Below are positions 35,371 through 44,361 of a stretch of DNA of 64,000 nucleotides, one piece after another. The stretch is from Natrinema sp031626495 (GTDB lineage: Archaea; Halobacteriota; Halobacteria; Halobacteriales; Natrialbaceae), in the NCBI RefSeq assembly GCF_031626495.1, contig NZ_JAMQOJ010000002.1, forward strand, positions 310,001 through 374,000, given 5' to 3'. Position numbers and translations under genes: made by a program. The stretch's first letter is position 1. Each line of letters opens with the position of its first letter. The notes under the pieces are model-generated. The model made no database searches. It was not told where the DNA came from and was given only the letters and a program-made list of their open reading frames with translations.

Positions 35371-36467
35371 TATACTGTGTCGATGAAGGGGGTCGTTTCA
35401 ACTCTTGCCTTTTTGGACTGCCCGCGGACGATCACCTGCAGCGTCGTCCCCGGTTCCGCGTATTCGACCGGAACGTAGCCCAGCCCGATCGCTCGCTCGA
35501 GCGTGGGACTCATCGTCCCGCTCGTAACGGTGCCGATGACCCGGCTCTCGACGTTCGTGATGTCGTAGCCGTGCCGGGGGACGCCGCGGTCGATCAGCTG
35601 GAAGCCGACCAATCGTTCGCCGACGCCCGTGTTCTCGATTTCGGCGAGTGCGTCCCGGCCGACGAACTCGGTCTCGAGCGCGACGGTGAAGCCGATGCCG
35701 GCCTCGTAGGGCGTCCGCGGATCGGTCTCGGGGTCGAAGTCCTGTCCGGCGAGCAACAGCCCGGCCTCGATGCGGAGCGTGTCGCGCGCGCCGAGCCCGC
35801 AGGGCTGGCAGTCGAACGCCGCCCAGATTTCCTCGGCCGCCGTCCAGGGGACGATCAGTTCGAAGCCGTCTTCGCCGGTGTAGCCCGTTCGAGCGGTCCA
35901 GCACTCGATGCCGTCGATCGTCGCGTAGCGGGCCTCGAAGCGCTCGAGGTCGTCGACGGACCCCTCGGCGGCGCTCTCGACCAGATCGACCGCGTTCGGC
36001 CCCTGTACCGCGAACATCGCGTACTCGTCGGTCCGGTTGTCGACGGTCGCCTCGAGGTCCCACTCGTTGCGGTAGCGGATCCACCGCTCGTGGGTCGCTT
36101 CGTCGGTGCCGGCGTTGGGGACGAACAGATAGGTCGGCTGGCCGTTCTCATCGGGGAGCCGGTAGACCACGGTATCGTCGAGGATGATCCCCTCCTCGTC
36201 GGTGATGGCGGCGTACTGGGAGTCGCCGACCGAGAGCCGGGAGACGTCGTTCGACGTGAGCCGTTGCATCAGTTCCGTCGCGTCCGGGCCGGAGACGTGA
36301 ATCTGGCCCATGTGCGAGACGTCGAAGATACCCGCGTTCTCCCTGACGGCCGCGTGCTCGGTCTGGATCGAATCGAACTCGACCGCCATATCCCAGCCGC
36401 CAAACTCCGTGAACTTCGCCCCGCGCTCGTCGTGAATCCCACGTAACGGCGGCGTCTGAAGCGGCAT
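35370..36467 (-). CDS. gcvT: glycine cleavage system aminomethyltransferase (T protein)
   Basis: The 365-aa protein has the folate-binding GcvT features: FDVSHMGQIHVSGPDA near residue 50, WTARTGYTGEDGFELIVP in the centre and the C-terminal domain with GTVTSGTMSPTLERAIGLGY. It transfers the methylene group to tetrahydrofolate and releases ammonia. It is the first gene of a gcvT-gcvH operon. Confidence 0.96.
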   Translation of the reverse strand: MPLQTPPLRGIHDERGAKFTEFGGWDMAVEFDSIQTEHAAVRENAGIFDVSHMGQIHVSGPDATELMQRLTSNDVSRLSVGDSQYAAITDEEGIILDDTVVYRLPDENGQPTYLFVPNAGTDEATHERWIRYRNEWDLEATVDNRTDEYAMFAVQGPNAVDLVESAAEGSVDDLERFEARYATIDGIECWTARTGYTGEDGFELIVPWTAAEEIWAAFDCQPCGLGARDTLRIEAGLLLAGQDFDPETDPRTPYEAGIGFTVALETEFVGRDALAEIENTGVGERLVGFQLIDRGVPRHGYDITNVESRVIGTVTSGTMSPTLERAIGLGYVPVEYAEPGTTLQVIVRGQSKKARVETTPFIDTV

Positions 36468-36683
36468 ACCCGGAACGTCATCCGCGGAGTAGTAATGTCT
36501 TTTCGTCGGTCGAACGCGCGGACCGTTGCCGGATTCGACGCCGATTCCCGCGGACCTCGAGTCGACTTCTCACACGTTCGGTCCGACGGATCAGGGCCGA
36601 AACCTGATGCGGTTAACAACGCAGCGAACTATCGTCTCCGGTTGCCGAAACTATTTGCCTAAAAACAACGAACAGACCCCCGT

Positions 36684-38165
36684 ATGAGCGCACCGAAACT
36701 CGAGCCACAGGCGGAGTGGGATCGGATTTACATCAACGGCGAGTGGCGCGAGGCCGCGAGCGGTGAGACGCTTCCCGTCGAAAATCCGGCGAAACAGGAA
36801 GTGTTTACGGAAGTACCGGCCGCGACGGAAGACGACGTAGACGACGCCTACGAAGCGGCCGAGGCCGCCCAGCCGGACTGGGAAGACACGCCCCGCGAGG
36901 AGCGAAACGAGATCGTCCAGAACCTGCTGGACGAACTCAACGCCCGCTTCGAGGAGATCGCGGGTCTGCTCGCGACGGAAGCCGGCACGCCCGGCTACCG
37001 CGCGATGGGGGAGTTCGCCACCGCAACGGGCGACGTGGAGATGGCCCTGGAACTCGAGGCGCCAGACGAGGAGGTCCGTCCTTCGTCGTCGATCGACGAC
37101 AAGGAAAACCACATCGTCTACGAGCCGGTCGGCGTCGTCGGCGTCATCTCGCCGTGGAACTTCCCGCTGCACCTCTCTCTGCGAGCGGTCGCGCCCGCAA
37201 TCGCGTTGGGGAACACCGTCGTCCTGAAGCCGGCCACCGATACCCCGATCACGGGCGGGTTGCTGATCGCGAAGCTCTGCGAGGCCGCGGGCGTCCCCGA
37301 CGGCGTCGTCAACGTCGTCACCGGTCGCGGCTCCGACATCGGCGACCGGATGACGAACCATCCGACGCCGCGGGTCATCTCCTTTACCGGCTCGACGGCC
37401 GTCGGCAAGGGCGTCGCCGAGAACGCCGGCGGGAGCCTCGCGCTGCCCGCCCTCGAACTCGGCGGCAACGCGCCGTTCATCGTCACCGACGAGGCCGACC
37501 TCGAGCGGGCCGCCCGCGCCGGCGCGTTCGGGTCGTTCTTCCACCAGGGGCAGGTCTGCATCTCGATCAACCGCCACCTCGTCCACGAGTCGCTGTACGA
37601 CGAGTACGTCGACCTGCTGGTCGACCACGCCGAATCACTCATCATGGGCGACCCCTCCGAGAACGAGAACGTCACCTTCGGCCCGGTCCAGAACGAGACC
37701 CAGCGCGACGACCTGGTCGAGTTCATCGAGGAGACGGTCGACGCCGGTGCGACTCTCGAGACGGGCGGCGAGGCCGACGGCCTGTTCGTCGAGCCGACGG
37801 TGCTCTCGGACTGCACCAACGACATGCCGACGGCCTGCAACGAGCACTTCGGCCCCGTCGCACCCGTGATCCCGTTCTCGGACGACGAGGAAGCCATCGA
37901 ACTGGCCAACGACACCGAGTACGGCCTCTCGGCGGCGGTCTTCTGCGAGGACGAAGACCGCGCCCGCGACCTCGCCGACCGCGTCGAAGCCGGCATGGTC
38001 CACATCAACGACCAGCCGATCAACGAGGATCACAACGCGCCCTTCGGCGGCGTCAAGCAGTCCGGCCTCGGCCGCTACCACGGCGAGTGGATCGTGCAGG
38101 AGCTGACCGAGCCCAAGTGGATCTCGGTACAGGGCGAGGAGCGCGATTACTTCATCTTCGAGTAG
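36684..38165 (+). CDS. NAD(P)-dependent aldehyde dehydrogenase
   Basis: The 493-aa protein has the cofactor loop FTGSTAVGKGVAENAGG, the general base Glu258 (LELGG) and catalytic Cys292 (GQVCIS), plus PWNFPL and the C-terminal FGGVKQSGLGR. Length is standard. Aromatic or aliphatic aldehyde specificity cannot be told. It is monocistronic. Confidence 0.92.
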   Translation: MSAPKLEPQAEWDRIYINGEWREAASGETLPVENPAKQEVFTEVPAATEDDVDDAYEAAEAAQPDWEDTPREERNEIVQNLLDELNARFEEIAGLLATEAGTPGYRAMGEFATATGDVEMALELEAPDEEVRPSSSIDDKENHIVYEPVGVVGVISPWNFPLHLSLRAVAPAIALGNTVVLKPATDTPITGGLLIAKLCEAAGVPDGVVNVVTGRGSDIGDRMTNHPTPRVISFTGSTAVGKGVAENAGGSLALPALELGGNAPFIVTDEADLERAARAGAFGSFFHQGQVCISINRHLVHESLYDEYVDLLVDHAESLIMGDPSENENVTFGPVQNETQRDDLVEFIEETVDAGATLETGGEADGLFVEPTVLSDCTNDMPTACNEHFGPVAPVIPFSDDEEAIELANDTEYGLSAAVFCEDEDRARDLADRVEAGMVHINDQPINEDHNAPFGGVKQSGLGRYHGEWIVQELTEPKWISVQGEERDYFIFE

Positions 38166-38219
38166 AGCGACGGTCGACCGGGCCGACGGCCACCGAATCG
38201 CCCGCGCTCGAGCCGTCGA

Positions 38220-39845
38220 TTACCGCCCGCGTTCCTCGAGCTTCAACGTGTACTCACCGGACCCGCTTTTCGCGTGCACCTGTAGCCCCAGGTCCTCGCC
38301 GCCCTCGAGCGAGAGCGTGACCGACTCGGTCGTGCCCGACCCGGTCGAGGACTCGTCGTGGTTCCACCGGCTGGGTGAGCGGCCGTCGGTGGTCACGTAG
38401 AGATCGAAGTCACCGGCCGCCGGCCCCTCGAGCGAGACCGTGATCGAGCAGGGGTCGGCCGTCTGCAGCGCGTAGCCGTATCGGTCGCTCTCGCCCCACC
38501 AGCCGCTGCCGTCGAGCGAGCCACTGACGGTGGCGGTGATCGTCTCGTCGCCACAGTGGCCCGGCGAGCCCTCGTTCGCATCGCCACCGTCGGTCTCGCC
38601 GTCGCCGAACGGGTCCGTCTCGACCGCCGCAGCGGCGTCGACACGGCCGTACCCCTGCTCGGTTTCGCCGAGGCCGACGTCGACGGCGGTCTCGCGGAGG
38701 TGGCGGCGGAGTTCCGACTGCGTGAGGTCGGGGTATGCCGAGAGCGCGAGGCCAGCGACGCCGACCACGACCGGAGACGCCATCGACGTGCCCGACATCC
38801 GGGCGTAGCCGTCGCCGGTGACGCTCGAGACGAGGCGGCTGCCCGGGGCGGCGAGTTCGATCTCCGGGCCGGTGTTCGAGAAGGAAGCGAGGGAACCGTC
38901 TTCCTCGAGCGCCGAGACGGCGACGACGGTGTCCTCGGACGCGGGCGAAAAGACCCGATCCGTTCCCGAGTTGCCGGCCGCCGCGACGAGGAGGACGCCG
39001 CGGTCGGCGGCGTACTCGCAGGCCGAGCGCATGGTTTCGTAGGAGCCGTCGACGCCCAGCGAGAGGTTGACGATATCCGCGCCGACGTCGGCGGACCACT
39101 GGATCGCGTCGACGATGTCGGAGAGCGCCCCCTGGCCGGTCTCGTCTAAGGCGCGGGCCGAAAGCAGCGAGCAGTCGCTGATACCTGCGTGGCCGGTGCC
39201 GTCGTCGGTCCCGCCGGCGGCGATACCGCCGACGTGGGTACCGTGGTTCTCGTCGGCCGTCGGATAGGGGTCGCCGTCGTCGTCGGCGAAGTCCTCGCCG
39301 ATTCGATCGTCGACGACCGACTCGAGCGCGGGGTGGTCGTACTGGATCCCTTGGTCGATGACGGAGATGACGACGTCCGAACTGCCGCGCGTGGTCTCCC
39401 AGGCGCGCTCGCAGCCGATCTGCTGAGGTACGTACTGGTAGTCGTAATAGGGGTCGTCGGGCGAGAGCAGCGATTGGACGGTGACGTTCGGCTCCGCGTA
39501 CTCGACCGCGGGCGAGCGCGTGATCGCCTCGATGAACTCCTCGCGGGCCTGATCGGGAGCCTCAGAAGGGAAGGAGACGACGGCGTAGCGGATCGTCTCG
39601 TTCGCGTGGACGACCTCGGCGTCACCGGGGACGGCGGCCCGCGCTTCCGCGGCCACGTCGGCGTCCGGTTCGATACCGACGATGATTTCGTCTTTCTTCG
39701 GGCCGGGTTCGCGGCTGGGCGTCGCGCTCGCGACGCCGCTCGAGCCGATCAGCCCGCCGAGCGCGACCGAGCCGGCACCGGTCAGGATCGTCCGGCGGTC
39801 GTACGTTCGGTCGGGGGATTCGTCGGGGGGACCGTTCTGTGTCAT
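38220..39845 (-). CDS. Tat-secreted subtilisin-like protease with C-terminal PPC domain
   Basis: The 541-aa precursor has a Tat signal (DRRTILTGAGSVALGGLIG), an I9-like propeptide (about 50-125) and an S8 catalytic domain with Asp164 (VIDQGI), His201 (HGTHVGG) and Ser354 (GTSMASP). An Asp/Gly linker leads to a PPC-type beta domain (about 440-535, DFDLYVTTDGRSP). This is the halolysin layout: folded export, autoprocessing, extracellular proteolysis. A TATA-like TTACTAATTT lies about 27 nt upstream on the minus strand. Confidence 0.93.
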   Translation of the reverse strand: MTQNGPPDESPDRTYDRRTILTGAGSVALGGLIGSSGVASATPSREPGPKKDEIIVGIEPDADVAAEARAAVPGDAEVVHANETIRYAVVSFPSEAPDQAREEFIEAITRSPAVEYAEPNVTVQSLLSPDDPYYDYQYVPQQIGCERAWETTRGSSDVVISVIDQGIQYDHPALESVVDDRIGEDFADDDGDPYPTADENHGTHVGGIAAGGTDDGTGHAGISDCSLLSARALDETGQGALSDIVDAIQWSADVGADIVNLSLGVDGSYETMRSACEYAADRGVLLVAAAGNSGTDRVFSPASEDTVVAVSALEEDGSLASFSNTGPEIELAAPGSRLVSSVTGDGYARMSGTSMASPVVVGVAGLALSAYPDLTQSELRRHLRETAVDVGLGETEQGYGRVDAAAAVETDPFGDGETDGGDANEGSPGHCGDETITATVSGSLDGSGWWGESDRYGYALQTADPCSITVSLEGPAAGDFDLYVTTDGRSPSRWNHDESSTGSGTTESVTLSLEGGEDLGLQVHAKSGSGEYTLKLEERGR

Positions 39846-40118
39846 GGGACGACAGTCACCATTCTCTGAAATTAGTAAACTCTTATCGAACTCAGGATTG
39901 TTTATTTCCGATCTTTCCAGGTTCGAGGGCGGAGTACGAAATCTGGCCGTGACTTAAACCGAGAATCTGTGCAGCCGGCCGCTGAAGGGGCGATTTCGAA
40001 CGGAAGAAACGATGGCAGCGTTTTCGACTACAGACCCAGCGATCGGCCGTCCGCGGGTTCGAAGCGACCGCCGGGTCGATTCGCCACACCTATTTCGGGG
40101 CCGCGGCAACCCTCGGGC

Positions 40119-40595
40119 ATGTTCGACCGCGTTCGTGCCCGTCTCGGCCGTCTCGGTGCTCCACAGCCCCCCGCGGAGCCGTCGGTGGGGCTGTTCGTCG
40201 ACGGGCCGAACGTCCTCCGCGACGAGTTCGACGTGGATCTGGACGATCTACGCGACGCGGCCCGCGATCTCGGCCGGGTCGGCGTCATTCGCCTCTATCT
40301 CGACGAACACGCCACGCCCGGCCTCATTCAGGCCGCCGAGGCCCGCGGCTTCGAGGTCGTCGTCACCAGCGGCGACGTCGACGTGAAGCTCGCCGTCGAC
40401 GCGACCGCACTCGCCGGCGACGGCACGATCGATCGACTCGCGATCGCCTCGCGCGATACGGACTTCAAACCCGTCCTCGAGCACGCCGGGACCCTCGGCG
40501 TCGAGACGGTCGCGATCGCACCGGGCTCGTACGGCCGCTCGGACGCGTTACGGAACGCGGCCGACGAGGCGATGACGCTCGAGGCCCAGAACTAG
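40119..40595 (+). CDS. NYN-domain (PIN-like) putative ribonuclease
   Basis: The 158-aa protein has the acidic PIN-fold residues in VGLFVDGPNVLR, SGDVDVKLAVDA and IASRDTDFKPVLEH, the diagnostic motifs of NYN domains, which act as metal-dependent RNases. ATG at 40119 is preferred because the preceding 50 codons look non-coding. Its stop overlaps the stop of the convergent gene by 3 bases. Confidence 0.8.
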   Translation: MFDRVRARLGRLGAPQPPAEPSVGLFVDGPNVLRDEFDVDLDDLRDAARDLGRVGVIRLYLDEHATPGLIQAAEARGFEVVVTSGDVDVKLAVDATALAGDGTIDRLAIASRDTDFKPVLEHAGTLGVETVAIAPGSYGRSDALRNAADEAMTLEAQN

Positions 40596-40864
40596 CCGCT
40601 GTAAGAGCTCTCGCCCACGATCTCGACCAGTTCGCCGCGGCCTGAGGCGGTCGTCTCGTCGAACTCGGTCACGCGAACCCGAACCTGTTTCTCGACCGCC
40701 TCCGGACCGGCGCCCTCGACGATCAGTTCGGTGTCGCCGATGTACGCCCGGCCGCTGGTGCCGTTGGTCTCCGCGACGAAGACGTCGATCTCGCTTCCCA
40801 CTTCGAGGGTCGGACGGTTGGCTCGAAGCCGCCAGCCCTTGAGGTACTTGCCGAGAAGGCTCAT
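40592..40864 (-). CDS. TRAM-like OB-fold small protein
   Basis: The 90-aa protein, MSLLGKYLKGWRLRANRPTL, continues with a TRAM-like barrel (VGSEIDVFVAETNGTSGRAY; VRVRVTEFDETTASGRGELV). TRAM domains bind RNA or DNA. Its ATG overlaps the NhaC stop (ATGA), so it is co-translated with the antiporter; the functional link is unclear. Confidence 0.65.
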   Translation of the reverse strand: MSLLGKYLKGWRLRANRPTLEVGSEIDVFVAETNGTSGRAYIGDTELIVEGAGPEAVEKQVRVRVTEFDETTASGRGELVEIVGESSYSG

Positions 40865-42414
40865 ACGCGAGCCACCTCCTCGCTCTCGCGATCGATGACG
40901 TACTCGCGGCCGAAGCCGGTCAGCGCCGCGACGACGAACACCGCGACGAGCAGCCAGCCCTGGAAGACGAACGGGACCACGTCGATCGGCGTGACGAGCA
41001 TCGACTGGTCGAACCACTCGTACTCGCCCGGCAAGTTCTGCATCGCGCTGTAGCCGGCCAGCACGCCGCCGGACCACGGGAAGATGTAGCCCAGCGCGGC
41101 GGTCTGTCCGTCCAGAATGTTGGCGCGGCGGTAGCCGTTCAGGTTGAACCGTTCACCGATCTTCGAAATGTAGGGGCCGATCGCGACCTCGGCGGCGGTG
41201 TTGATCGTGATGATCGCGTTGATCAGCGCCGTCGAGGCGACCATGGTGAGTTCGGCGTTGCGGACGTTCGTCGCGAGGTTCTCGATCGACCACTCGAGCA
41301 AGACCTCGAAGGCTCCGCCGCGGATCATGATCTGGGCCGCGCCGATGATCAACAGGACGAGGATCGACAGCTCGAGGAACCCGGCGACGCCGGTCATGAG
41401 GCTCCCGGTGACACCGACCGCGTCGGGGTTGTCGACGACCGTGAGGAAAGGCAGGCCGGCGAGGGGCTCGGCCAGCGGAGCGTCCGGCGGCGCGTTGAAC
41501 ATGACCATATCCCCGATACTCGCGAGGCCGAAGGCGAGGTTGAAGACGACGGCGATGACGATCCCCCACGAGATCGCCTCGACGATGTGTCGGCCGGCGA
41601 TCGCCGCGCCGATGACGGCGAGCATCGAGATCACGTGGACGAGCCCGATCGCCTCGCTGCCCGAGAGGAAGACCTCCTGGGCCTCAGCACCGATCTCGAG
41701 GCCGTCCATCGCCCCGCCGGCGACGACGTAGCCGACGAAGGCGATCACTGCAGCGATGATCACGTACTTGAATCGGGAGGCGACGACGCCGCCGATGTCG
41801 GCGTCCTGCGTGACGGCGCTGACGATCGTCGTGTCGCTGACGGGCGCGAGGTTGTCGCCGAAGATCGCGCCCGAGAGGATCGCCCCGAACAGCAGAACGG
41901 GATTCGCGCCGAGCAGGACGCCAGCCGGGAAGAAGAGACCGACGAAGGCGACGCTCGCACCGTAGCCGGTGCCGATCCCGGTCGTGAAGACGGCCGCAAG
42001 GACGAACGTGATCGCCGGGAACAGCGCCGCGCCGACGCCCGCGGTGTCGGCCAGCCAGACGAGGCCGCCGACGAAGCCGCCGTCCTGCAGGAGCTGGGCG
42101 AACATGCCTGCCCAGATCCACGCCACGATCGCCGTCACGGCGACGGGCTGAGTCATCCCCTCGAAGATCGTGTTGGCGTAGGTCCGCCAGTTTCCGCGGA
42201 CGAAGAACATCCCGACGATGAGCCCGATCAGGATGCCGACGATGAGCCCGCCGGTGTCGCCGATCCGCCAGAGAGCGGTCTGGACGATGGCCCAGACGAT
42301 GAAGAAGGCGATCGGGAGCGCGCTCGTTCCGCGGCCGCCATAGAACTCGACGGTCGGGCCGTCGCTGTCCGGTTGCCTGAACTGATCGGTCGGTTCGTCG
42401 CCAACGTCACTCAT
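40861..42414 (-). CDS. nhaC: NhaC-family Na+/H+ antiporter
   Basis: The 517-aa polytopic protein has 11-12 membrane segments and the family motif GAIFGDNLAPVSDTTIVSA, along with YLSKIG-type sequence YISKIGERFNLNGYRRANIL in the C-terminal half. It exports sodium in exchange for protons, important in hypersaline cells. A TATA-like TAGTTATTATG lies about 50 nt upstream on the minus strand. Confidence 0.88.
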   Translation of the reverse strand: MSDVGDEPTDQFRQPDSDGPTVEFYGGRGTSALPIAFFIVWAIVQTALWRIGDTGGLIVGILIGLIVGMFFVRGNWRTYANTIFEGMTQPVAVTAIVAWIWAGMFAQLLQDGGFVGGLVWLADTAGVGAALFPAITFVLAAVFTTGIGTGYGASVAFVGLFFPAGVLLGANPVLLFGAILSGAIFGDNLAPVSDTTIVSAVTQDADIGGVVASRFKYVIIAAVIAFVGYVVAGGAMDGLEIGAEAQEVFLSGSEAIGLVHVISMLAVIGAAIAGRHIVEAISWGIVIAVVFNLAFGLASIGDMVMFNAPPDAPLAEPLAGLPFLTVVDNPDAVGVTGSLMTGVAGFLELSILVLLIIGAAQIMIRGGAFEVLLEWSIENLATNVRNAELTMVASTALINAIITINTAAEVAIGPYISKIGERFNLNGYRRANILDGQTAALGYIFPWSGGVLAGYSAMQNLPGEYEWFDQSMLVTPIDVVPFVFQGWLLVAVFVVAALTGFGREYVIDRESEEVARV

Positions 42415-42663
42415 ATTCGATCACTCATTTTTCACCACGGACGTACGCACTATACCCGACATAATAACTATTTCTGACAGTACTGTATTCTCGGTTATCA
42501 TCGGTCGTTATCGGTCCTTCCTTCAATACGGACGACGCCTATCATTTGTCCATCGATTTCGACCGACGACGGGGCCGCCGTGGTCGAATATCGCCAGACG
42601 AACGTTCCGCGACGGTCGAGCGAAGCCGGTGACTTTTCGAGCGCGGCACGCCCACACCCACGT

Positions 42664-43515
42664 ATGATCGACGATCGGCCGGTGCTGGACGACCACCTCC
42701 ACCTCGATCCGGATCACCATCGGGGCATCGACGCCGTCAAAGACTTCGCCCGCGTCGGCGGCACTCACCTTCTCGTGGTGAACAAACCCTCGTGGCACCT
42801 CGGCGTCGAGGCCGAGACCGGCGAGGACTTCCGCGAGGTCTTCGAGCGGACCATCGAGATCGTCGACGACGCCTCGAGGGAACTCGAGGGCCGGGCCTGG
42901 CCCGTACTGGGCGTCCATCCGGGCCTGATCTCGCGGCTGGTCGACGACCGCGGGTTCTCACCCGAGGAGGCCCGCGATCTCATGCAGGGCGGGATCGACG
43001 TCGCGGCCGAGTACGTCGCGGCCGGCGACGCGCTGGCACTGAAATCCGGCAGACCGCATTACGAGGTCGACGACGACGTGTGGGCGGCCTCGAACGCGGT
43101 CATGCGCCGGGCGTTCGAGCACGGGGCCGACCTCGAGTGCGCCGTCCAACTCCACGCCGAGGCCAGCGAGGATATGACAGAAGTGGCAGATTGGGCCGAA
43201 GACGCCGGCATGCCCGCCCATCGCGTCGTCAAACACTACGCGGGTGGTCGCCTCGAGGGACCGACCCCGAGCGTGATGAGCGATAAGGAGCGCCTCGAGA
43301 CGGCCGCCGAGCGCGGTGAGCCGTTCCTCATGGAGACCGACTACATCGACGATCCCGACCGGCCAGGGGCGGTGCTGGGGCCCAAGACGGTTCCTCGGAG
43401 AGTCCGGTGGCTACTCGAGAACGGCCACGAGGAGGCGGTCGAACTCGCCCACGTCGAGACGCCGAAGGCAGTTTACGGGATCGACACCGAGGCGACGCTC
43501 GAGTCGGAGCGATAG
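42664..43515 (+). CDS. TatD-like metal-dependent hydrolase
   Basis: ATG at 42664 gives 283 residues with the metallo-hydrolase residues DDHLHLDP (first His pair), VLGVHPGLI, LKSGRPHY, CAVQLHAE, VVKHYAGG and LMETDYIDD (final Asp). The order matches TatD/amidohydrolase family members, often DNases in bacteria. Haloarchaeal substrates are unknown. Confidence 0.78.
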   Translation: MIDDRPVLDDHLHLDPDHHRGIDAVKDFARVGGTHLLVVNKPSWHLGVEAETGEDFREVFERTIEIVDDASRELEGRAWPVLGVHPGLISRLVDDRGFSPEEARDLMQGGIDVAAEYVAAGDALALKSGRPHYEVDDDVWAASNAVMRRAFEHGADLECAVQLHAEASEDMTEVADWAEDAGMPAHRVVKHYAGGRLEGPTPSVMSDKERLETAAERGEPFLMETDYIDDPDRPGAVLGPKTVPRRVRWLLENGHEEAVELAHVETPKAVYGIDTEATLESER

Positions 43516-43704
43516 GACGGAAACTCGTACCGAACGCGTCTCACCGATCGGTACGCGAGGCGGGTCTCGAGAGCCGTCGACGCGCGGTCGAACTCCTGAA
43601 TCGTCATTTCAGCGTCTGTTTCGCCACTGTATGGAGAATAGAACATTCAGGGAGACTGGCTCATGTAGAGAAAGGCATTTCAAGCGGCCGGTGTAGGTGT
43701 CTGT

Positions 43705-44283
43705 ATGAGCAATCCCCCGACCGAGTTCTACTCGGAGGAACGCTGGCAGAACTGGATCGATCGCATCAAAGACGAAGACATCGATCCGGAAGACGAAGAC
43801 TCGGCTCGACTCCTGCTCAATCTGCAGGACGACACGGCGATCGCCATCGCGAAGATCGTCGCCGCCTACGACGACGGGGAGCTCGATCAGGAGGAAGCGC
43901 TCGAGGAGATCAACGACGTTCGCGAGATCGTTCTCAGCGAGGTCGACATCGAAGACGAGGAGAAACTGATCCTCGTCGACGGCGTTCAGACCAGTCTCGT
44001 CTGCGTCTTCTTCGCCGCCGAAGAGTACATCGCCAACGGACCAGCAGAGGACGGCAGCGTCGCCGACTACCTCGGCGCTGCCGCCGACGCCGAAGCCGAG
44101 GAGGATCTCGACGCCGCGCTGGGCTACGCGGCCCGGGCAGGGACGCTCATCATCGACGAGGAGGAACTCGACATGACCGTCGCCGAAGACTTAGAGTACG
44201 GACTGGTCACCGAGTGGATCAACGGCCTCGACAGCCTCCAGAGCGCGATGAGCGACCCCGAAGTCGTCGAAGAGGACGAGTAA
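43705..44283 (+). CDS. DUF2150-family protein
   Basis: The 192-aa, very acidic helical protein (TEFYSEERWQNWIDRIKDED, LILVDGVQTSLVCVFFAAEE) fits the archaeal DUF2150 family. Function is unknown. It is monocistronic; a T-tract after the stop (GTTTTTGG near 44288) may end transcription. Confidence 0.7.
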   Translation: MSNPPTEFYSEERWQNWIDRIKDEDIDPEDEDSARLLLNLQDDTAIAIAKIVAAYDDGELDQEEALEEINDVREIVLSEVDIEDEEKLILVDGVQTSLVCVFFAAEEYIANGPAEDGSVADYLGAAADAEAEEDLDAALGYAARAGTLIIDEEELDMTVAEDLEYGLVTEWINGLDSLQSAMSDPEVVEEDE

Positions 44284-44361
44284 GGACCGTTTTTGGACCC
44301 GTTCCGATTTCCGTGACTCGAGAGCCATCAGACGTTTAAGCGGCGGCGACTATCCTCGCCT

